Part shown: piece by piece, positions 17,701 through 25,517 of the stretch | How the letters are laid out: every line of letters begins with the position of its first letter | Numbering within the stretch: position 1 is the first letter of the stretch | Source: Actinokineospora baliensis | GTDB taxonomy: Bacteria; Actinomycetota; Actinomycetes; Mycobacteriales; Pseudonocardiaceae | DNA length: 64,000 bases | Direction of reading: 5' to 3' | Assembly: GCF_016907695.1 (NCBI RefSeq) | Contig: NZ_JAFBCK010000001.1 | Location: forward strand, 5,878,001-5,942,000 | Notes under the pieces: model-generated | What the model was told of the DNA's origin: nothing | Databases searched by the model: none | What the model saw: only the letters and a program-made list of their open reading frames with translations | Program-made: the position numbers and the translations under genes

Positions 17701-20700
17701 CCTCTGAGGTAGAGCGCGCCGACGGCCTCGCACAGCGCGGTGATCGGGTCGACCCCGTGCCGCTGGGTCGGCAGCCACCTGCCATGCGCGGCCGTGGCGG
17801 CGAGGACTCCGCCGGGGCCGACCTCCAGCCAGTCCCGACCGGGCTGGTCGGACACGACGAGGTCGAACCGGACCGCTTCCCTGGCCTGGCGCACCAGGTA
17901 GTCGGCGTCCGGCCGCCAGCTGCGTGGCCGCGACCGCCCGTCGAGCCCGCTCAGCAGCGGTGTGCGGATCGGGTGCGTCGGGGTGGGGGCGGCGAGCTCG
18001 CGCAACGCCTCCAGCGCCGGGTCCAGCGCACTGGTGTGAAACGCCCGGTCGACGGCGAGCCTGCGGTGGCGAACGCCGCTGAGCAACTGCTCAGCCCGCT
18101 CCAACCCGGCCACCGAGCCCGCGAGGACAACGGAATCGGGTGCGTTGATCGCCGCGACCTCGACGCCCGCCGCTTCCGCAAGCCGCTGCGCCGCCTCAAG
18201 GTCCATGCGCACGGCGAGCATTCCGCCCTCGGGCAGCCGCGCGAACTCACGCCCACGCGCCGCGGTGAGCCGCACCCCGTCCGCGAGGTCGATTCCGCCC
18301 GCGACGCAGAGCGCCGCGTACTCGCCGAGACTGTGCCCCGCGACGATGTCGGGGTGCACGCCCAGGCTCTCCCACAGGCGCGCTAGGGCAACCTCGAACA
18401 CGAACAGGGCGGGTTGCGCCAGTTCCGTCGGCCACACCTCGGTGCCATTGCCGGTGAGCATCGGGGCGACCACACCCGGTTCGACCTGTTCGCACTCGTC
18501 GAGCACGTCACGGAAGACGCGGAAGGCGTGGTAGAGGTCGCGGGCCATGCCTCTACGGGCGCTGCCCTGGCCGGAGAACGCGAACACCAACTCCGTCCCC
18601 GGTGTCGCGTCCGCCGGTTCGCGCGACGCCGCCAACTCGGCTGCGGTTGAGCCGATCAGGACGGCTCGGTGGCTGTGGTGGCCGCGGCCGATCGCCATGG
18701 TGGCCGCGACGTCGTCCGCCCGCAGGTCGGGGTTGGCCGCGAGATGCGCCCGCAATCGCTGCAGCGCCTCGTCGAGCCCGCGCTGGTCACGCCCTGAGAC
18801 GGGGACCACGACAGACCGGTCACCGCTCGGTCGCGAGAGCCCCACGGGTGCCTCTTCGAGGATGACGTGGGCGTTGGTGCCACCGACGCCGAGCGCGCTC
18901 ACCCCAGCCCGCAACGGTCCGTCCGCGGTCAACGGGCGCACGGAGGTGGCCAGCTCGAACGGGCTGCCGTCGAGCGGCAGGGCCGGGTTCGGGGTGGTAA
19001 GACCGGCGGTGGGGACGACCTCCCGGTGCCGCAGCACCAGGACGGTCTTGATCAGGCCTGCCATACCCGCGCAGCTGTCGAGGTGACCGACGTTGCCCTT
19101 CACCGAACCCAAGGCGCACCCGCTGGCGCCGTCGGCACCCAGGGCCCGGGACAGCGCGGTGAACTCGACCGGGTCGCCCAGTTCGGTCCCGGTGCCATGT
19201 GCCTCCACATAGGACAGGGACGATCCTGGCACACCTGCCTTGCGCAGGGCTCGGCGAATGACGTCGACCTGGCCCGTGACGCTGGGAGCGGCGAAGCCGA
19301 CCTTGCCCGCGCCGTCGTTGTTGATGGCGGAGCCGAGGATCACCGCGTGCACGGTGTCGCCGTCGGCCAGGGCCCGGTCCAGCCGCTTGAGCAGCACGGC
19401 GGCGACCCCGTTGCCGCCGACGGTGCCGTCGGCCTTGGCGTCGAACGGGAGGCAGTTGCCGGTCGCGGACAGGATGGATCCCCTCTGGTGCAGGTATCCC
19501 GCCTCCTGGTGCGGGAACACCGCCGCGGCTCCCGCCAGCGCGAGGTCGGTCTCACCCGCGAGAAGCGCCTGGGACGCCAGGTGGATGGCGACCAGGGAGG
19601 TCGAACACGCGGTCTGCACGGCGATCGCCGGTCCGGTGAGACCAAGTCGGTAGGCGACGCGGGTGGCCAGGAAATCCGGCTGCGACCCCAGCGTGGCCTG
19701 CATGGCATCGTCCGGGTGGACGGCGGCGGGACCGCTTTGGTGGCCGTAGAGGTTCATGCCGGAGCCCGCGTACACGCCCACCGCCGTGCCGGGTTCGGTC
19801 GTCGCGTAGCCACCGTCTTCAAGGGCGTGGTAGCAGCACTGGAGGAACAGACGTTGCGCCGGATCGGTGAGCCGAGCCTCTTGGGGCGTCATCCCGAAGA
19901 ACTCGGCGTCGAACGCGTCGAGGTCGTCGATCGCACCGATGGCGGGCACCCGGGTCGGGTCGGCGATCCGCTGCGGTGCGACACCGGCCGCTGCCGCCTC
20001 GGCGTCGGTGAACCGGCGGATGGCGCTGGTGCCCGACCTCAGCACCTGCCAGAACTCCTCGGGCGTTGCCGCGCCGGGGAAGCGCAGTGCCATCCCGACG
20101 ACGGCAATCCGGTTGTCCTCAGCGGGCGCGGTGGCCTGCGGCGGGACCACAGTGGACTCACCTGCGGTCAGGTGCTCGACGAGCGCGGCGGTGGACGGGT
20201 ACTCGAAGAACACCGTGTGCGGGATCGTCCGCCCGAGTTCGCGTTCGAGCCGGGTCCGCAACCGCACGACGGCGACCGAGGTCAAACCCGCTTCGTAGAA
20301 GGGCTTCTCGTCGGGCACCGGGTGCCCGACGACCTCGGCGACAGCCCGGGCGACGACCGCAGCGACGTCAAGTGGGGTGTCGAGCGCGGCGATCAGCCGA
20401 TCGCGCAGTTCGCCGCGGCGGACCTTGCCCGACGGGGTGCGCGGGAAGTCCTCAGCTGCCATCGGCACGATGTGGCCCGCGGTGAGGTGGAGTCCACTGT
20501 AGAGCGCCTTGCGGATCGCGCCCTCAACGCCCGCCCCGCCGGTGTGGAACACGGCCAGGGTCTCGGTTCCGGTCGCGGCGTCGGGGATCCCGCAGACGGC
20601 GACGGCACCGGCGCCGGGCACCGCGAGGACCGCCTCCTCGATGACGTGCGCGAAGTGGTTGGCCCCGTTGAGGACGATGACGTCCTGGGTGCGGCCGGTG

Positions 20701-21962
20701 ATCACCAGTTGGCCGTGGGCGAGGAACGCCATGTCGCCGGTGTCGAACCAGCCGTCGGCGTCGACCACCGGAGCCGGATCGCCGTGGTAGCCCGGGGTGA
20801 TCCGGGGTGACCGGATCCGCAGCCGCCCGATCCGGTCGACGACGGGGGTTCCGTCGTGGTCGACGACCAGCAGTTCGGTCTCCGGCGCGGGCGGCCCGAC
20901 GGCGACGAAGGTGACGCTGTCCTCGGCGGTCGTCGCGGGCACGAGGTCGCCGCCGAGGCTGGACTTGGCGATGTGGTGCACCGAGCCGGGGTCCGTCCAC
21001 CGGCCGAAGGTGATGGCCGTGACGGTCTCGGCCATCCCCCACGACGGGCGCACCGCCGCGGGCTCGATCCCGGTGGCGTCGAGGAAGCTCTCCACGACCG
21101 GCACGGTGACCTGCTCACCGCCGCACAGCACGGTCCGCACCGCGGAGAAGTCCCTGCTCCCCCGAGGCGCGTCGGCGGCGAGCCGGAAGCCGAACGTGGG
21201 CGACCAGGTGTGGTTGACCTGGTGCGACTCCAGCAGGTCCAGCCACCGGCCCGGCTCGTCGACGACGTACCCGGTCGGCGCGTGGACGTTGGTGAGGCCC
21301 GCGAACACCGGCAGCCAGTGGTAGATCAGCAGCGCTCCGCTGTGGTCGACGGGCAGCCAGTTCAGGCACACCTCGTCCGGGCGGAAGTCCAGGATCCGCT
21401 GGGAACTCGTGGCGAACTTGAGCAGTCCGCGCCCGGTCAACCGGGCGGCCTTGGGCGCGCCGGTGCTCCCCGACGACAGCATGAGCAGCACGTCGCCGTC
21501 CGCCGCCGCGACCAGTTCGTCCGGTTCCCCAGTGCTCAACTGCTCCACAGTGGACACCCGCGCGCCCGCCATGGCCGGGATCGGTCCGGCGGCGACGACG
21601 AGGGGTTCACCGAGCAGCCGCCAGGTGTGCCGGAGCCGGTCGAGCGCCCCGGACTCCGGCGGTTCGGCGATGGCCGCCGGGACGATGCCGCCCAACACGC
21701 AGGCCCACAGCGCCGGGAAGAAGTCCTGCAGGGGCAACCCGCACAGCACGACGTGATCACCCTGACCGACACCACGGGCGCGCAGGCCACCGAGCAGGAC
21801 CTGGGCCCGGCGCAGCAGCTCCGGGTAGGTGGTCAGCGCACTGGACCCGTCCGGCCGCACGGTCACCACACCGGCGTGCGGCCAGGTCCGCGCGGCCCGC
21901 AGCAGCGCCCCCGCGACCGTGGTCGGCTCGGCGTCGCCCGCCCGCTCAGGCTGGTCCCCCAT
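11775..21962 (-). CDS. Hybrid PKS/NRPS megasynthase: AL-ACP-KS-AT-ACP-LLM-C-A-PCP-C
   Basis: 3395 residues from ATG 21962, with GGAGGGG upstream. Domains in order: FAAL-like acyl-AMP ligase (1 to about 530; 'MLSSGSTGAPKAARLTG'), ACP ('GLTSVAVV', about 558), ketosynthase (about 616-1030; Cys in 'TACSTS', His in 'EAHGTGT', 'NVGHLDS'), acyltransferase (about 1120-1400; 'GHSLGE', 'AFH' pattern suggesting malonyl-CoA), ACP ('GADSLSLMG', about 1506), luciferase-like flavin monooxygenase of the MupA type (about 1645-1995), condensation ('HHIVFD', about 2125), adenylation (about 2440-2895; 'YTSGSSGRPKG'), PCP ('GGHSLG', about 2945) and a terminal condensation domain ('HHCISDAWS', about 3114). No thioesterase, epimerase, ketoreductase or dehydratase was seen. 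Adenylation pocket residues read D-V-Q-F-F-A-Q-I-I; I do not assign a substrate. A fatty or carboxylic starter would be extended once, hydroxylated, joined to one amino acid and released by the last C domain. Confidence 0.92.
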   Translation of the reverse strand: MGDQPERAGDAEPTTVAGALLRAARTWPHAGVVTVRPDGSSALTTYPELLRRAQVLLGGLRARGVGQGDHVVLCGLPLQDFFPALWACVLGGIVPAAIAEPPESGALDRLRHTWRLLGEPLVVAAGPIPAMAGARVSTVEQLSTGEPDELVAAADGDVLLMLSSGSTGAPKAARLTGRGLLKFATSSQRILDFRPDEVCLNWLPVDHSGALLIYHWLPVFAGLTNVHAPTGYVVDEPGRWLDLLESHQVNHTWSPTFGFRLAADAPRGSRDFSAVRTVLCGGEQVTVPVVESFLDATGIEPAAVRPSWGMAETVTAITFGRWTDPGSVHHIAKSSLGGDLVPATTAEDSVTFVAVGPPAPETELLVVDHDGTPVVDRIGRLRIRSPRITPGYHGDPAPVVDADGWFDTGDMAFLAHGQLVITGRTQDVIVLNGANHFAHVIEEAVLAVPGAGAVAVCGIPDAATGTETLAVFHTGGAGVEGAIRKALYSGLHLTAGHIVPMAAEDFPRTPSGKVRRGELRDRLIAALDTPLDVAAVVARAVAEVVGHPVPDEKPFYEAGLTSVAVVRLRTRLERELGRTIPHTVFFEYPSTAALVEHLTAGESTVVPPQATAPAEDNRIAVVGMALRFPGAATPEEFWQVLRSGTSAIRRFTDAEAAAAGVAPQRIADPTRVPAIGAIDDLDAFDAEFFGMTPQEARLTDPAQRLFLQCCYHALEDGGYATTEPGTAVGVYAGSGMNLYGHQSGPAAVHPDDAMQATLGSQPDFLATRVAYRLGLTGPAIAVQTACSTSLVAIHLASQALLAGETDLALAGAAAVFPHQEAGYLHQRGSILSATGNCLPFDAKADGTVGGNGVAAVLLKRLDRALADGDTVHAVILGSAINNDGAGKVGFAAPSVTGQVDVIRRALRKAGVPGSSLSYVEAHGTGTELGDPVEFTALSRALGADGASGCALGSVKGNVGHLDSCAGMAGLIKTVLVLRHREVVPTAGLTTPNPALPLDGSPFELATSVRPLTADGPLRAGVSALGVGGTNAHVILEEAPVGLSRPSGDRSVVVPVSGRDQRGLDEALQRLRAHLAANPDLRADDVAATMAIGRGHHSHRAVLIGSTAAELAASREPADATPGTELVFAFSGQGSARRGMARDLYHAFRVFRDVLDECEQVEPGVVAPMLTGNGTEVWPTELAQPALFVFEVALARLWESLGVHPDIVAGHSLGEYAALCVAGGIDLADGVRLTAARGREFARLPEGGMLAVRMDLEAAQRLAEAAGVEVAAINAPDSVVLAGSVAGLERAEQLLSGVRHRRLAVDRAFHTSALDPALEALRELAAPTPTHPIRTPLLSGLDGRSRPRSWRPDADYLVRQAREAVRFDLVVSDQPGRDWLEVGPGGVLAATAAHGRWLPTQRHGVDPITALCEAVGALYLRGVDIDWRPITDGQRVPLPGYPFARTVFPVGAPVPVDTVILVDTVQEVPLPVVQQGAPAALSGVRDLVAKALGVEPDAVSPDRSFLEMGADSLSLMGLTRELERVFDLRVPVRDLFADVDTPGKLAALVTPKQVPVAAVVPPVAAPVSTVEVPEGLREVVSHQLRVSERLVDLMERQFALLSGAPQPVAAPQPLTPPQLTAPVRAAVPVQEPTTAAVRPAPQPVLPSTARCDFSLYFFGDYPENQSADKYRLINAATEFGDEHGFHAVWLPERHFHSFGALFPNPSVLAASLAARTTSIRLHAGSVVLPLHNPIRVAEEWSVVDNISGGRVGLCVASGWHAGDFALAPENFGRHRELVYDQLETVRQLWTGAAVKATSGSGDAIEVRLHPRPIQPMPPLYVAVVGNPESYRRAAREGLGVVTNLMAQSLDQLAENIALYRRTRAEHGLDPAAGRVVVLVHTYLGADADQARAEAYQPFNDYLRSSLSLFDQVTNSLGLDIDLDNTPADDVEFMLEQAYRRYCESRALIGSPATAAGVVDRLVAAGADEIAAFVDFGVPADRVLDSLPLLNGLRQRYQERDLPLSPAQLRIWLLERLHPGQTTYHEPKGILLEGPLDVAAFTGALRWAVNRQPELRVVFEERDGQPRRVPLASVDLDCPVVDRIGGDPHAVIQELLAGATEQTFDLTEAPLVTARLARLGDDRHLLFMLAHHIVFDSSSTAVLVQDIAAAYRSWPHPPALPPLRIREPEVVDQEAVERDLEFWRGELADLPQAPLLGDRPRPATRTGEGASLTWEFGGDVRTGLGEVGARHRATPFMAVLGAVAVVLGRFGGQTDVVVGTPVANRPLGAENEVGLFLDTVVLRTDLSGDPSFGSLLQQVRTRTADAYDHRAAQFDELVAAINPDRDPGANPLFQVMVEFENEAGVQFAPPELTARLLDVPSDRAPFDLTLYFTQHRDGLRCMVEYDTALFDESTVARLLGYLEQVLRAAIRDSDAAVSALTSMVPSDQALVERWQGAWAPEPDLCLHQLVERQVARTPGAVALVAGDREITYRELDTRAAQVAHRVSGRFVAVLLPRGPELISAVLGVLKSGSAYLPLDPALPTARLSMLVADSGALVLVTDRTTLAAHPGLAAERVVFVEDIVDGPVGELPVVSPLDPAYCIYTSGSSGRPKGVVVPHRGPVNLIRWHLETFKPARTAQWTSLSFDVSVQEVFTTLASGAALVLVDEQDRHDLAAVVAEHAVERLFLPYTPLKYLVESGPSLPSLREVFSAGEQLVLTPALREFFGERSDRLLYNQYGPTETSIIVTSHRVDIAGPARPAIGGPIPGVRIRVVDPRGHDVPVGAVGELEVGGFAVADGYLGVDSPAFVEGAYRTGDLGRWRSDGVVEYVGRRDGQVKIRGHRVEPAEVEVVLAGLSGVRDAAVVVRRDAHGERELVAYVVPTTLSIKELESRLGESLPEYLVPRQWVRLDRLPFTVNGKLDHARLPAPSTEAVAADTPETELERSLHDAWCAELGVSAVPVTRSFFELGGHSLGAVRLVNRLARDHDVRLSMTEFFRNPTIRAVAGLLSRVDTRPMPAPMWRMWRKGQVVGNPAVFTIASRVDITGHLDVPALIRAIEEVVARHQAFRLRPVAGGEVVVLDAVPVAVPVLEFDSSDDLDRWCREVADTSFDLMSAPLFRFGLGRLADRWTLMVAVHHCISDAWSHGVMWRELAALYAGESLDPAPAYLEVMAARQADADRRRNELERFWRTELADVPLRVGLPTDRPRSGTLSGRGGLSHVDIDDVMPFVRDRATAHGSTPAVVLASAVAVWIGELAARTDIVMATSSTNRLHPDLDPVIGSVGEGVLLRARLTPDFATLVTTVGDAIYRALDHQDLPLVEVSRLVDPTITIETPHPDVYFTIVTTPPAALPLAGASCTIRALAHPGMARTELYVVLVPGQDSLSVVVEYSTDLFDESTITGWLARLESTLRELPA

Positions 21963-21998
21963 GTCTGCCCCTCCACCCGTGTGTGCCCGACCCGCCGA

Positions 21999-23201
21999 CT
22001 ACCGGCGGGCGACCGCGAAAACCAGGAACGCCAGTGCCGCGGCGACCGCGAGGCCGTGGAAGGCGGCGACGACCACCGCGGGCGCGGCGACCTCCAGCGC
22101 CGCGGCGCTGGCGACCATGCCCAGCGCGAACCCCGAGGTCTCGGCGGTGGCGGACAACCCGAACAGCCGCCCGCGCAGGTGGTCGGGCTCGGCCTGCAGC
22201 CGCGCGGTGTAGGTGATCTCGGCGAAGCCCTCGGCCAGCCCGGCCACCAGCGCCGACGCGCACACCAGCACCAGGGTGGTGTCGACGAAGGCCAGCGCGA
22301 ACGACACCGACATGACGCAGGTCCCGATGGCGAACGCCCGGGCTCCCGGCTCGATCCGCCGCCACCTGGTCAGCACCAGGTGCGCGAGCACGATGCCCAG
22401 CGCCCACGCCGACCAGAACAGCGCCATGACCGTCGCGGGCCTGGCCGGATCGGCCGAGGCGGCGAACACCGGCAGCGCGATGTTGTGCGAGGACGAACTC
22501 AGCGCGTCGACCCCGCGCACGACCACCATGGCCAGCACCGCGGGCGCCACGACCCCCAGCAGCCGGATCCGGGTGCCCGGCGCGGCGTCCACTGCCGCTC
22601 CCCCGGGCGCACCCCGGTCGGCGATGACCCGCCCGAGCAGCACCAGCGCGACCGCGGAGGCGACGAAGCTGGCCGCGTTGAGCAGGAACGCCACCTCGAA
22701 CCCGCCGGTGCCGATCACGATGCCCGCCGAGGCGAACCCGCCCACCGCGGCCAGCGAGCGCACCGTGACCAGCAGGCCGGTGACCCGCACCCGCTCGTCC
22801 TGGCCGAACAACTGGGGTACCGCGGTGCGCATCGCCACCAGGAAGGTGGTGTTGCCCGCACCGAGCACGACGACGACGCACGCCAGCAGCACCACCGACC
22901 GCGCCGCGGCGCCGACCGCCAGCACCACCATCGCGGCCAACTGGGCGAAGTCGGCGGCCAGCATCATCCGCCGCCGGTCGAGGCGACCGGCCAGCCTGCC
23001 CGCGATCGGCGCCGCGCAGACCCCGGCCGCCAAGCGCAACGACATGACCAGGCCGATGCCGATGGGGCTGCGGGTGACCTCGTAGGTGAAAAGGCTCAGC
23101 GCGATGATGTTCAGGTAGTTGCCGTACGAGGAGATGGCGTATCCGCTCACCAGCAGCGGGATTCCACCGGCACGCCGGGTCGCGATCCGCGCGTTCACCA
23201 T
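21999..23201 (-). CDS. MFS transporter (enterobactin-exporter-like) of the PKS/NRPS operon
   Basis: 400 residues from ATG 23201; an in-frame ATG at 23285 would add 28 residues that do not look like transporter sequence. About twelve hydrophobic segments are visible, with the MFS loop motif 'GRLAGRLDRRRMMLAAD' between helices 2 and 3, as in the MFS_3 group of siderophore and drug exporters. It lies 36 bp upstream of the megasynthase start on the same strand, so it is the first gene of the operon and most likely exports the product or gives self-resistance. Export of this particular product is inferred from position only. Confidence 0.85.
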   Translation of the reverse strand: MVNARIATRRAGGIPLLVSGYAISSYGNYLNIIALSLFTYEVTRSPIGIGLVMSLRLAAGVCAAPIAGRLAGRLDRRRMMLAADFAQLAAMVVLAVGAAARSVVLLACVVVVLGAGNTTFLVAMRTAVPQLFGQDERVRVTGLLVTVRSLAAVGGFASAGIVIGTGGFEVAFLLNAASFVASAVALVLLGRVIADRGAPGGAAVDAAPGTRIRLLGVVAPAVLAMVVVRGVDALSSSSHNIALPVFAASADPARPATVMALFWSAWALGIVLAHLVLTRWRRIEPGARAFAIGTCVMSVSFALAFVDTTLVLVCASALVAGLAEGFAEITYTARLQAEPDHLRGRLFGLSATAETSGFALGMVASAAALEVAAPAVVVAAFHGLAVAAALAFLVFAVARR

Positions 23202-23623
23202 GAGACCGCCATCGCTAACACCAGAAGCCCCCAAAGCGGCGCCGACCGCGGTCAATGTAACAGCGCCGTCATCGGCTGTCGACATCGGCGAACGTGTGAC
23301 GATGCCCGCCGCGAAACTGCCGCGAGAACGGACAACGCCGCCAAGTGGACCATCCCGATGGGAAGTTTCGCCGACTATCGCGTGCGCCCGGCGGTTATCC
23401 GTGGTATCCCGACCGACGTCGATCGGACGCCATTGTTTCACCCATTCAGGCGCACCGGTCCGACACGGCCTCGGCATTCGCGGGCATTGAGCCGAATGCG
23501 GTTCGTCGAATCGGCCGCGCGCACCGGGCGAGTACGGTCGAAATGCACTCGGCGGACAACTCCGGTGGACATTTCACCGACTCGGGATTCACCACCGGTG
23601 CCGGTTTTCCGGGTAACGACAAC
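23202..23623. other. Gene-free upstream region of the MFS-PKS/NRPS operon
   Basis: About 420 bp between the MFS start and the terminator of the repeat-protein gene. Base composition is less GC-rich than the flanking genes. No ORF here has plausible content, and no operator could be named. It must hold the promoter for the biosynthetic operon, whose transcript reads leftward. Confidence 0.5.
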
Positions 23624-23657
23624 GCGCACCGCCCCGCACCAGCACGGGGCGGTGCGC
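23624..23657 (-). terminator. Hairpin terminator of the five-repeat secreted protein gene
   Basis: GCGCACCGCCCCG (23624-23636) and CGGGGCGGTGCGC (23645-23657) form a perfect 13-bp stem with an 8-nt loop, 5 bp beyond the stop at 23663. There is no T-tract, as is common for actinobacterial terminators. Confidence 0.75.
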
Positions 23658-23662
23658 TCGGG

Positions 23663-25348
23663 TCACAGCCGCGTGGCGCGCAGGGTCAGCGTACCGGTGA
23701 GACCGCCGACCGCGTCGAGCGTGATCTTGTAGGTGCCGGTCTGCGGCAAGGAGAAGTCGGTGGTCCAGTCGACCCACTGGTTGCTATCGAGCTGGGTCCC
23801 GTTGGGGGCGAACACCCGCCACAGCAGGCCCGCGCGCTGGAACTGCGGGGACGCGTCGCTGCTGGCGATGCGCACCCGGCTGCCAGCGGTGCCGGAGAAG
23901 GTGAGGAAGGCGTTGCGGCCCGGCTCGGTCAGGGTGATCACCTTGGCGGTGCCGTCGACCGGCAGGACCCCGAGGTCGAGGTCGGTGGCGGCCACGGTCC
24001 ACGCCTGCACGGTGATGGACCCGACCCGGGTGTCCTGCGGGTCGAACTCCACCCGGTAGGTGCCGGTCTGCGGAACCCTCAGCTGGATGTTCGCCCCGTT
24101 GTGGCGGGCCCAGTCCAACGGGCGCGACCCGTCCGGAGCGACCAGCCGCCACCGCACGAAGCAGCAGCCGTAGCTGGCCGACACCTGGCTGGTCTCGATC
24201 AGGATGTGCTGGCCCGCGGTGGCGGCGAGGGTGGTGTACCCGTTCTGGCCCGGACCGGTGAAGGTCAGCGTGCGCGGGGCGCCGGTGAGGACGTGAGCGC
24301 CCGCGTTGAGGTCGGCGGGCACGACCCAGCCGCGCAGGGTGAGGGCGCCGGTGCGGTCGGCGTCCGGGTCGAACACGACCTTGTAGGTGCCGCTCGTGGC
24401 CAGCGTCAGTTCGGGCACGTCGTCGCCGATGTGCTGGCTGACCACGGACCCGTCGGGGCCGAAGATCGTCCAGTACAGCCAGCAGCAGCCGAAGACCGCC
24501 TCGCCGCCCGAGGCCTCCAGGATCAGCCGCTGCCCGGCGGTGCCGGTGACCGTGATGGCGGTCGTGCCGCCCGGCCTGCCGATGGTGACCGTCTTCGCGG
24601 TGCCGCCGAGGGTCAGCGGCCCCGCGTCCACCTGCGGCTGCTCGTCCCACGCGGCCAGGGTGAGCGACCCGGTCAACACGCGCTGCGGGTCGACGACGAC
24701 CTTGTAGGTGCCGGTCGCGGGCAGGACCAACTCCAGCACGGTCGTCTCGTGCATCGTCCCGCCGATCTGGACACCGGTCGGGCTGTAGAGCCGCCACTCC
24801 ACGTTGACGATCGCCGTGGTCGCCTTGAACAGCACGCGCCGGTTGGCGGTGCCCGCGAAGCTGACGAAGGCGTTGCGGCCCGGTTGGGTGATGGTGACGG
24901 TCTTCTGGGCGCCGGTGAGCGCGAGCGCCCCGGCGTCCAGATCGGCGGGCACGGTCCACGCCCGCAAGGTGATCGACCCGGTCAGCGTGCCGTCCGGATC
25001 GATCACCACCTTGTAGGCGCCCGCGGCGGGCAAGGTCGTCTCGACCGCGGCGGTTGCCCAGCCGTTCGAACTCACCCGCGTGCCGTCGGCCTTGGCGACC
25101 CACCAGCTGACGGCACAACAGCCGAAGACCGGCGAGGCGTCGCTCGCCTGGATGATCAGCCGCTGGTTGGCCGACCCGGTGAACGTCGTGTAGGCGGTGT
25201 TGCCCGCCGTGGCGATGGTGACGACCTTCGCGGTGCCGTCCAACGGCTGGACACCGGCGTTGACGTCGGCGGCGGGCGCGGCCGCCGCCGGGAGGACGGA
25301 CAGGAGCAAGGCGATGGTCGCGGTGGCCGAGAACAGGAATCTGCGCAC
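23663..25348 (-). CDS. Secreted protein of five tandem beta-sandwich-like repeats, three with vicinal cysteines
   Basis: 561 residues from GTG 25348, placed 7 nt after GAGGAG; TTG 25351 is an alternative. A Sec signal peptide ('RRFLFSATATIALLLSVLPAAAAP') is followed by five repeats of about 105-110 residues. Each opens with a phrase like 'DLDAGALALTGAQKTVTI' and closes with 'GTYKVVxDPxxxxTGSLTLRAW'. The pattern resembles pre-peptidase C-terminal or similar beta-sandwich modules, but no exact family was recognised. Repeats 1, 3 and 4 carry adjacent cysteines ('FGCC', 'FGCC', 'YGCC'); repeats 2 and 5 lack them. A strong hairpin terminator follows. Likely role: extracellular or wall-associated binding, not enzymatic. 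It is transcribed alone. Confidence 0.75.
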   Translation of the reverse strand: MRRFLFSATATIALLLSVLPAAAAPAADVNAGVQPLDGTAKVVTIATAGNTAYTTFTGSANQRLIIQASDASPVFGCCAVSWWVAKADGTRVSSNGWATAAVETTLPAAGAYKVVIDPDGTLTGSITLRAWTVPADLDAGALALTGAQKTVTITQPGRNAFVSFAGTANRRVLFKATTAIVNVEWRLYSPTGVQIGGTMHETTVLELVLPATGTYKVVVDPQRVLTGSLTLAAWDEQPQVDAGPLTLGGTAKTVTIGRPGGTTAITVTGTAGQRLILEASGGEAVFGCCWLYWTIFGPDGSVVSQHIGDDVPELTLATSGTYKVVFDPDADRTGALTLRGWVVPADLNAGAHVLTGAPRTLTFTGPGQNGYTTLAATAGQHILIETSQVSASYGCCFVRWRLVAPDGSRPLDWARHNGANIQLRVPQTGTYRVEFDPQDTRVGSITVQAWTVAATDLDLGVLPVDGTAKVITLTEPGRNAFLTFSGTAGSRVRIASSDASPQFQRAGLLWRVFAPNGTQLDSNQWVDWTTDFSLPQTGTYKITLDAVGGLTGTLTLRATRL

Positions 25349-25517
25349 CAAGGAACTCCTCGTTCGGGGGAGCCGGTGATCGCGCCCCGGCCGGGGGACT
25401 CGATCGGTCAGCGCATTCCTATCGCGCGCCGCGAACCCGCGGAACCCGGGTCATCCCAATGGCCGCAACCGAAATCCGTTAGGGGGCCGCCCGCTGTTCG
25501 ACCGATAGCCGCGCCCC

